From: Blasia pusilla
Lineage: Eukaryota; Marchantiophyta; Marchantiopsida; Blasiales
Reading direction: 5' to 3'
Assembly: GCA_050084515.1 (NCBI GenBank)
Contig: CM114271.1
Span: 55,986,001-56,050,000 of the forward strand
DNA: 64,000 bases
The notes beneath the pieces were generated by a model. It had not been told where the DNA came from. It did no database searches and saw only the letters and a program-made list of their open reading frames with translations. The translations under genes and the position numbers were made by a program. This document shows positions 57,108-64,000 of this stretch, one piece after another (the stretch's first letter is position 1; every line of letters begins with the position of its first letter).

Positions 57108-58359
57108 AGCTGCACAAAATTGGGGATGTCGTCCCTACCTACGGCCACTGCATCATAGAGTAGGCGTAGATCTTTCTCGGTTATGTCCTCAAGGTCGTTG
57201 AAGTCCAGCCAAATCGGGCAATTCTCCACCTCCCAATTGGACATGCTTTGAGCCATCTCCATGTCGTACATGGAAAATGTCTCTCCATCACGCGGAGAAG
57301 CCCACAATTTGCAGGCTGCCAGTATTTTTTGGCAGTTACCTACATTCTTACAATGGACGAGGTACCTCAACACCATGCATTGGGCAGCTCTTAGTCGAGA
57401 TGCATCGGCCGCCTGCTCCTGAAGATCTTGCTTCTTCTTTGCGAAATCCCTTTTTTCCTCTATTTCTTTGTCAAGGTCTGCCTGAGGGAGGATGCGATCC
57501 TTGAGCATCGTACTAAAACCTGGGTTTTTAATGGGCTTGTCCCGCATGTCATCCAGCCAAAGTTCAAAATCTTCAGCACTCTCCAGGTTTGCTTCCTCCG
57601 GAACAGGCTCTATTCTTTTCAGCTCCGCTTGGAGACCCATGAGCATGGACTTTCTGAGAAGCCGCAACCCATCCCAAAATGACCATTCACGGAGCCAGTG
57701 GGAGATCACTGGATCTGAGACACCCGGAGGATGGTGTGCCACCCTCTTTTGGGCCTCTGTGCCCTTGAGACTGATTTTCATCAATCGGATTCTCCTAAAT
57801 TTGCTAATTCTAGACAAGGGAAATTGATGCACGCGATCGAGAAACACTTTCTCCCCAATCCGACCTTGCGGATCTTCATCCCTCTTCCGCTGACGCTTGA
57901 TTATCGCCTTCGGCTCCTTGTAGAAATCAGGGCCAAGTTCGGGGTTGAGAATGGCGATGTAGCGCTGCATCCTGCTTGCCGTGTACTTTGTAGCTGCAGA
58001 TACTGCAACTTGGATGAACTTTGCATGCTCAGACACAGACACTTTCTCCCTCCGCTCCAGCTCCAATGCAGCGCTCTTCTTGGCGGCCTGTATCTTCGAC
58101 CAGCAAAGGATCGTCACTGCTGCATCTTGGGAAATAAATTTATTTGCCCAAGTCTTTTTTTTTTATTTGAGCACCCTTTGCCAGTATCTCATTTACAAGG
58201 GCGTCGCCCAAGAACCCCTTGTACTCTGCCGGGTGCATCGTTTGCACTTTCTTCACCCGATTGCAATCCTGGATCCTATGGTGGGTGACATTCCCCTCCG
58301 ATACAATCCTGCACATCCAAACTCAATATAAGAAATTTTGCAAGGTACATGGGTTCCTG

Positions 58360-58850
58360 CAACCCATCGGACTCCGACAAGTTGTCACAGCTCATGGTCG
58401 GAATGGTAGCTACGAGCTAAATTTTGCAACCCATCGGAGTCCGACGGATTGCATTCAGATTTGTGATTGCCTGGTTTCAACCCGTTGGACTCTGACAGGT
58501 TGTCAGATAATTTGTATTTAGAGAGTGGTTACCGAGAGAAAGTGAACATATCAACTTGTCGGAGTCCAACGCAATTTCAATTAAAGTTGGAATTTGACAC
58601 CAAAAATGTAGCTCCCCTACCTCCGAATGCAACCCGTCAAACTCCGACGAGTTGCTTTCTTCAAAAAAATCCAAAAATAGCGGCTAGTCGAGCAACTCGT
58701 CGGACTCCGACGAGTTGCTTTCGGCCAAAAACATCGTAAACCTGTGGTCAGTCGAACAACTCGTCGGACTCCGACGAGTTGCTTTCGGCCAAAAACATCC
58801 CAGAAACAGTGGCGACTCAAACAACTTGTCGGAGTCCGACGGTTTGTAGC
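58360..58850. repeat. Intron-2 palindromes, copy E
   Basis: Seven or so palindromes, several with the CAACTCGTCGG/CCGACGAGTTG arm version, within intron 2. Confidence 0.75.
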
Positions 58851-60334
58851 AAGAGGAAACTTACGTGTTCATGGCATGCATGGCCATCTCCACCGTCGCC
58901 ATGTGATGAGAGTATGGATGTAGCACAACTGCCTTCAAGAAAAAATGTGCCTCCAATAAGTTTGGGCGCTCCTCTGCAAACTGGGTCCACGCCATGAATC
59001 TGTGGTTTCCATCCCAGATGAAAAATACAGGTTCCGCATCCAGCTGAATTCTGTCCCCTCTATCGCCCTTCTGAATTCCTAATCTCTCATCCTCCAGAAT
59101 GTGTTGAGCGCTTCCAAGTCCTCCTCCATAACCAGCGCTTGGGTTCCATGTTCATCGTAAGGCTGAACATAGAATGGAGGGAAGCTGTCGACGCAGGATG
59201 CTATCGCTGCCAATTGTTTCAGCTTCGCAATATCCTCGTCAGACTGAATTTCGCGGACGTACTCCATTTTTCGCAATCGGCAAAGTGGAATTCTTGGGGC
59301 GTTCTGGCCCTCCATCAGTGCCATTTGCTTTACCATCACCTGTCACAACAGGGACAAGGTCAATAAGCCATACTGAATTGCCATTGAATTGCAACATGGG
59401 CCTTCACATAACTCAAAGAACAAAAATCCTCTCTTACCCGCTCGAAGATTGGGTCGGTGTCTTGGCCAGCCAACTGCTCTGGGACAGTAGCAGGCAAGTC
59501 CACTAGAAACTCGTCGATCCGATAGAGGTCAATTTCTTCCGCCGGGCTTAGAGACGAGGATGACCGCTCTCCTGCTTCTTCAACGATGTCCACCATCTCC
59601 ACGCTGGCGATCCTCATGACCTCATCGTCCGTCACTTGAACTTTGGCCGTTTCCGCTATATTGATTGTGTCCCCGGACTTCATTGGGGACATTTCCTACA
59701 TCTCAACACTTTTGGTTGGACGGACAAGGCTTTCTTCAATGGCAATCACTTTTTCCCTCCGAGCTTTTGCCAATTCTGCTCTCCTCAACGACGCGTCCAG
59801 ACGCTTCTTTTGACGCTTTTCATCGGCGATCCTTTTCTTCAAGGCCTGCGACGCCTTAGCCTCTGCGTTCTGTTTTTTCGAGCGCCTCATTTACACGTTT
59901 TGCAAGAACCTCCTGCTTGTGCATCTCTGCTTCCCTTTCCCGCTCCTCAATTTCTTGTTGCCTTATCTCATTGGCCGAAGGAGGCCCTAGAGATGGACTT
60001 GGGACGCAGGAGTCCTCATGGACTTGGGAGTGAAGCTCAGATCCTTGCTCGCTTGAGATTTATTCCTCGTCATTGTTCTGAAATTGCCTCCTATGCACAA
60101 GGAAATTGCTCTCTGTGCACGATGAATCCGCTCGAGGAATCGCCTTGATGAGTCGCCTTGCTGATGTCACGATGAGTCGCCTTGATGAGTAGCTCGAATT
60201 GTCTCTCCATCGTTCGCTCGAAATGTCTGGCGATCCTTTGCCGTGAAAAGCGGCCCTTGGTATCAAGTCAGCTACTGCGCGGAAGAGCAATTGAGATCAC
60301 GAAACGAAAAACCAGAAATGAGCGAACCTTCCCC

Positions 60335-60342
60335 TATTTATA
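60335..60342 (-). promoter_or_regulatory. TATA box of accessory copy E
   Basis: TATAAATA on the minus strand, 262 bp upstream of the ATG at 60073. Confidence 0.65.
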
Positions 60343-60434
60343 CTTTTCGAGCCATTGGGCTGACCGTTGGGTCGCATCGTCCTTCCAACGGCGACGTGCC
60401 GGCCGTTATGGAAGTCTGGACATGAAAAAAACCA

Positions 60435-61440
60435 ACCCGACGGCTTCGACAGGTTGCACGCTTCCCGAGGGTTCAAGGCATCCGTCCTTGTGGCAACCCG
60501 TCGGAGACTGACAGGTTGCGCGCCTCCGCCGTCTTCGGACAAGAACACGAGGTACCCGTGCAACCCGTCGGAGACCGACACGATGTGCGCCTATGCCGTC
60601 TTCGGACAAGAATGCGAGGTACCCGCGCAACCCGTCGGAGACCGGTGGGTTGCACGCTACTTCCCTCGTCTTGGGATAATAAGATAGGCTTCCCGTGCAA
60701 CTTGTCGGAGGCCAACAGGTTGTACGCTTGCTTCATGTAAGCGTTACAAGGCGAGGCACTTGCGCAACCCGTCTGAGGTCGACGGGTCACGCACCTTGGC
60801 CGTCTTTGGGCCAAAAGGTGCGGCACCCGCACAACTCGTCGGAAACAGACGAGTTGCATGCTTCCTTAATATAAGTGTTACAAGGTGAGGCAAGTGCGCA
60901 ACCCGTCTGAGGTCGACGGGTTGCGGGCCTCCGCCGTCTTTGGGGAAGAAGGCGCGGAACCCGCACAACTCGTCGGAGAGCGACGGGTTGCACGCTTCCT
61001 TCATGTTAGCGTTACAAGGTGAGGTAGAAGCGTGCAACCCATCCAAAGCCAACGGGTTGCACGCTTTGCTTATCTTGGGTTAATAGGCGAGGTACCAGGG
61101 CAACCCGTCGGTTATCGACAGGTTGCACGCTTTGTTATCCTTTGGGTAACAATGCGACAACGCATAGTTCCGAGGCAACCCATTGCAATCCGACGGGTCA
61201 CAAGATCTACCCTGAGTTGGACAATCACGCAAAAGTCCCCAACAATTGGTTTCCTTAGCATATGCAAGCGATATCTTGTGTTTGATGCTAGCAAAATCAA
61301 CTCAAAAGACCTTTGGTCGGCAAGAAGGGGATACCAACCCAACGAACTCCGACGGGTTCCAACAAAAAGAAGTGCATGCTTCGCAACCAACGTCTCTGAT
61401 TCCCAAATTCTGCAACCCACCTGACTCCGACAGGTTGCAA
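60435..61440. repeat. Palindrome array, divergent promoter of copy E
   Basis: 65-68 bp units with palindromes to about 61120, then single palindromes up to 61440 near the transposase promoter. Confidence 0.8.
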
Positions 61441-61517
61441 CCGAATTGAATCCATTGTGTCAGACATTTTCACCTACCAAACTTCATCTTGTCAGGAGAA
61501 TCTGAGTCCCTATTCAC

Positions 61518-61560
61518 TATAAATTAAACATTCTCATTCTCATACCAATTCTCTGTCTCC
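61518..61560 (+). promoter_or_regulatory. Transposase promoter, copy F
   Basis: TATAAATT at 61518-61525 and short CATTCT repeats before the ATG at 61582. Confidence 0.6.
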
Positions 61561-61581
61561 TCCCGGTGGAATCTTCTGGGA

Positions 61582-61621
61582 ATGGATAATTATGTGAAGC
61601 TCATTTGTGGCAGTCATCTGG
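61582..61621 (+). pseudogene. MULE-like transposase, first 13 codons (copy F)
   Basis: ATGGATAATTATGTGAAGCT opens the transposase (MDNYVKL...) but is cut after GTCATCTGG by the LTR of retrotransposon 2. The remainder presumably lies beyond the window if that element is intact. Confidence 0.7.
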
Positions 61622-62834
61622 TGTGATACCCACAATTTTGTAATCTTGAGAATTTATTTTTTTATTCAACGAAGACTCTTGTATATTATGATTTTGATTA
61701 TGATTTTGATTATGATTATTTATTATTATGAAGAAGAATAAGTGAATCACGAAGCTCTTGGGACAAGTCAGAGAGATGGAAGATCAAGGATTTGCCTTAG
61801 AGGAGAGGAAAACGCAATAACGAAGTCTCAAGACTCAGATTGAAGCTTAACGAAGCTTAACAAAGCCTAATGAAGATGTACAAAGCTCTATCTACAAAGT
61901 GCTTTGCTACATAACGAAGCATCACGAAGAAAAGAAGCACGAAGTACGAAGCACAGGAAATAAGAACGAAGCATGGAGTACTTCGTCCTCCTGAAGTCCA
62001 ACGAAGCGAAGCTAAGAAAGACTGTGATTTCAAGAGACACATGTTAAAACAGTTAGACTAGAAAAGGGCGTGACCCTTTGTATCAAATTGGTAGTTAGGA
62101 CAATTTTGTATTGGATTCACAGGGATCAAAGGACGAGCTAAGAGAACCATAGATCTAGGTAGTTAGAAACAGTGAAGAGACACTAGCTTCATCAAGAATG
62201 TTTCGAATCTTAGGATCACTTCCACTCCAGCAAATATTTAAGAAGCAAGGCAAAAGCCATTATCATCATTCTCTTACGAAGTCCTTATGTTGTAGGAATG
62301 GTCCGAGCAAGAGAGTAGTACCCTCTCGAGCTTGTATACACTTTGAAGCTTTCTTATTCTTGATGGAGTAGTAAAGCAATCATTCATTCATTCTGATGTG
62401 CGATGCTTATGTCTGAGTATTCTTTTTGGGTCTGTAGAATGAGGAGTGAATCAGGAAAACCTTTCTCATCAATGAAATAATCAACATGAGTTGTAGGAAA
62501 TCTGTTTGACAGAGAGTAACCTGCCGAGACGGATTGAGTTCCGAAAGTAGGAGAAGACAGCTTCTGTGTTGAGATCTCTATGAGGTTTCTTGATGTCGAG
62601 AGGAAAATATACTTGAACATGCTGTCAATTCCACTAGAGAGAATCGAGAAAAGATCCTTTGGTACTAAGAAAGATCATAAGATATTGATAAGACATTGAA
62701 TATAACTCACACACATTTAAATACAACTATTACAACAGAATTGTAATTCCGAACTCTCTATTCATCAAGAAATGATCCTCTTGGGGATCAAACTTACTAA
62801 ATCGACTATAAAATAGAAACACTTGTACATTACA
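61622..62834 (+). repeat. 5' LTR of retrotransposon 2
   Basis: TGTGATACCCACAATTTTG ... GTACATTACA. Related to the LTRs at 20211, 45486 and 55952 but clearly diverged, with an ATTATGATTTTG-type AT repeat near 61680-61730. Confidence 0.85.
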
Positions 62835-62851
62835 TATAGCAAGAAACTTTT

Positions 62852-62869
62852 TGGCGCCGCTGACGGGGA
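62852..62869 (+). promoter_or_regulatory. Primer-binding site, tRNA-Asp type
   Basis: TGGCGCCGCTGACGGGGA resembles the plant retroelement site complementary to the 3' end of tRNA-Asp (TGGCGCCGTTGCCGGGGA), with two differences. It sits 17 bases after the LTR end rather than directly next to it. Confidence 0.75.
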
Positions 62870-63301
62870 TCATATTCTTTGCTGAAAAGGGAGAGAGATA
62901 CATGGGGAATCCGGGAGCGGGGAAAGAAGCCTCGTCTCTTGGAAGACCCAACCAACTAGTGCTTACTGAAGACCATCTGATATCTCTAGCTATTCCCCTC
63001 AGACAATGGATGAAATAAGATAACAACAGATTTGATGCATTGGTGCTAGAAAAGATAGAACAATCAATTAGCCTTGTCAATAAACCAGTCCCCGAACGGT
63101 GCTCAGCCCATGAACGTCAGTTGTACTTGGTGATGACCCGGTACTTCTGTTTATGGGAGGAAAACCTGGCAGGAAGATTAAGAGCACCTAGCACACCTCT
63201 GAAGGCTTAGGAAGTAGAAACCTTTAATTTCCCCTCCATGGACCCCTACCTTTTTGCGATCGTGGGTGCGGAAGCAAGTTTCCGGATCCCAGAAGGGGCT
63301 C
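62870..63301 (+). other. Leader of retrotransposon 2
   Basis: Untranslated region between the primer-binding site and gag. The gag frame is closed upstream by TAG at 63215-63217. Confidence 0.55.
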
Positions 63302-64000
63302 ATGGAAGGCTCCCGGCCCTCTTTGCGAGATCAGCGAGCCGATAGAAGGAGTAAGCAACAAGAAGAGCACCCGGCTTGGAGACCTCCTGGGTTGTCTCCT
63401 AGTCTTCGTCTTCGCGCGAAGCCCAAGAGCAAGAAGAGAGACAGGAACAAACTCTCCCCTACGTCCCCTGCCACTTCGCAGTCGGACGAAGAGTCAACCT
63501 GGGACCCTTTTGGAGAGTCAGGGGACGCGGGGCCAACCCAATCAACTAGAGCGGAGCCGCTACCTCCGCCCTCCCGAGCCTCAAGCCCGGGACCCAGCAG
63601 CAGACCATTCAACATGGCCAATACTAGGAAGACGCTGCTAAGGTACCCCACCTTTGCTAGGGGACGAAGAGATGATGTGGACAACTTTGTGCTGGAATTT
63701 ACCCATGTAGCCAAGGCAAATGGGGAAGGTTCAGAGGAGGACTTATTGCGAGTCTTTCTGGGCCTGCTCAAGAAGCGAGCAAGCCACTGGTATGAGGGTC
63801 TCAGAGCGGACGTCACGGAAACATGGAAGAGGGTATTGGAGTCCTTCCTACATGAGTTCCGCGACCTAGAGTTCGAGGACAGGCTTCTTACGAAGCTCCG
63901 CGACCTGAAATGGAAAAAGAAGGAAACTCTCCGTGAGTACACACAGAGGTTTCGCAGCCTGGTGAATAAACTAGAACACACCACTACCTTGCAAGTGATA
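63302..64000 (+). CDS. Retrotransposon 2 gag (5' part, open to window end)
   Basis: ATG at 63302 is the first Met after the in-frame TAG at 63215; the frame stays open for 233 codons to the window edge. Residues about 1-104 are basic, Ser/Pro-rich and probably disordered. From NMANTRKTLLRYPTFAR onward the Retrotrans_gag pattern appears: DVDNFVLEFTHVAKANGEG, LLRVFLGLLKKRASHWYEGL, WKRVLESFLHEFRD and LREYTQRFRSLVNK. Unlike most coding copies here it has no stop in the visible part. It continues beyond the window, so intactness of pol is unknown. Confidence 0.85.
   Translation, partial: MEGSRPSLRDQRADRRSKQQEEHPAWRPPGLSPSLRLRAKPKSKKRDRNKLSPTSPATSQSDEESTWDPFGESGDAGPTQSTRAEPLPPPSRASSPGPSSRPFNMANTRKTLLRYPTFARGRRDDVDNFVLEFTHVAKANGEGSEEDLLRVFLGLLKKRASHWYEGLRADVTETWKRVLESFLHEFRDLEFEDRLLTKLRDLKWKKKETLREYTQRFRSLVNKLEHTTTLQVI

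Larger units (their letters stand above)
55441..60073 (-). pseudogene. ParB/methyltransferase-like accessory gene, copy E
   Basis: Exon 1 60073-59438, intron 1 59437-59340, exon 2 59339-58865 (ParB-like), intron 2 58864-58309, exon 3 from 58308, interrupted by a solo LTR (55952-57107) and cut at 55441 before the methyltransferase-like part. Exon 3 has an intact 337-codon stretch (58117-57108). Breaks: an extra segment after codon 23 in exon 1, TAG in codons for RMRDQ of exon 2, and a T-run expansion near 58160. It is more diverged than the other copies (for example EAKASQALKKRIADEKRQ), suggesting an older or different subfamily. Confidence 0.75.
61622..64000 (+). mobile_element. Ty3/gypsy-like LTR retrotransposon 2, 5' part
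   Basis: 5' LTR, primer-binding site, leader and start of gag, continuing past the window. It inserted in transposase copy F; the expected duplication is TCTGG (61617-61621), and its partner is outside the window. Confidence 0.8.

Noticed and set aside
63331-63984. 217-codon minus-strand open frame
   Set aside because: It is antisense to the gag frame, which has a recognisable gag core.
1-64000. tRNA, rRNA or host protein-coding genes
   Set aside because: No cloverleaf, rRNA core or non-transposon domain was recognised on either strand.

Overview
This window looks like repeat-rich nuclear DNA from a plant. It is made almost entirely of nested transposable elements, with no recognisable host gene, tRNA or rRNA. 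Support for a plant comes from GT-AG introns inside the element genes, a Mutator-like (MULE) transposase with a SWIM zinc finger, and Ty3/gypsy LTR retrotransposons, one with a primer-binding site matching plant tRNA-Asp. I cannot name the species; a non-flowering streptophyte is only a guess.

The dominant component is one family of large two-gene DNA transposons, present as whole, broken and inverted copies. The canonical unit, reconstructed from 28144-51558 without later insertions, is about 11.9 kb. It runs: accessory-side terminal inverted repeat (TIR), accessory gene, divergent promoter filled with a palindrome array of about 67-bp period, transposase gene, transposase-side TIR. The transposase has a GCM-like zinc-binding region, a DDE-like core and a C-terminal SWIM finger. 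The accessory gene has at least four exons. It encodes a coiled coil, a ParB-like domain with a DGNHR motif, and a C-terminal region resembling N4/N6 DNA methyltransferases with degenerate catalytic motifs. A third conserved reading frame lies between the accessory gene and its TIR. Every copy carries stops, frameshifts or deletions.

Layout: 228-2405 holds the leader of a minus-strand accessory gene and a plus-strand transposase fragment. 2406-8777 holds a short minus transposase fragment and plus-strand accessory copy B, ending in a TIR. 8778-17293 holds transposase copy A (minus) and accessory copy A (plus), ending in a TIR. 17294-20129 holds transposase copy C (plus). 20130-20210 and 53261-54425 are two halves of transposase copy D (minus), split by a Ty3/gypsy retrotransposon (20211-53260, minus strand, 5-bp duplication TGTTG). 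That retrotransposon's gag is split by the 23.4-kb transposon 28144-51558 (8-10 bp duplication ending GCCAGATG). The transposon in turn holds a second truncated copy of its own family (29157-39167) and a single LTR (45486-46942). 55441-61621 holds accessory copy E (minus), broken by a solo LTR with duplication GCTGC (55952-57107), and the start of another transposase. 61622-64000 is the 5' end of a second LTR retrotransposon: LTR, primer-binding site and an open gag reading frame that runs off the window.

Working model (inference): transposase and accessory protein are made from one bidirectional promoter. The ParB/methyltransferase-like protein would play the role MURB-type helpers play in Mutator, perhaps binding element DNA, possibly at the palindromes. 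The palindromes are confined to non-coding parts of the element (promoter, introns, 3' flank).
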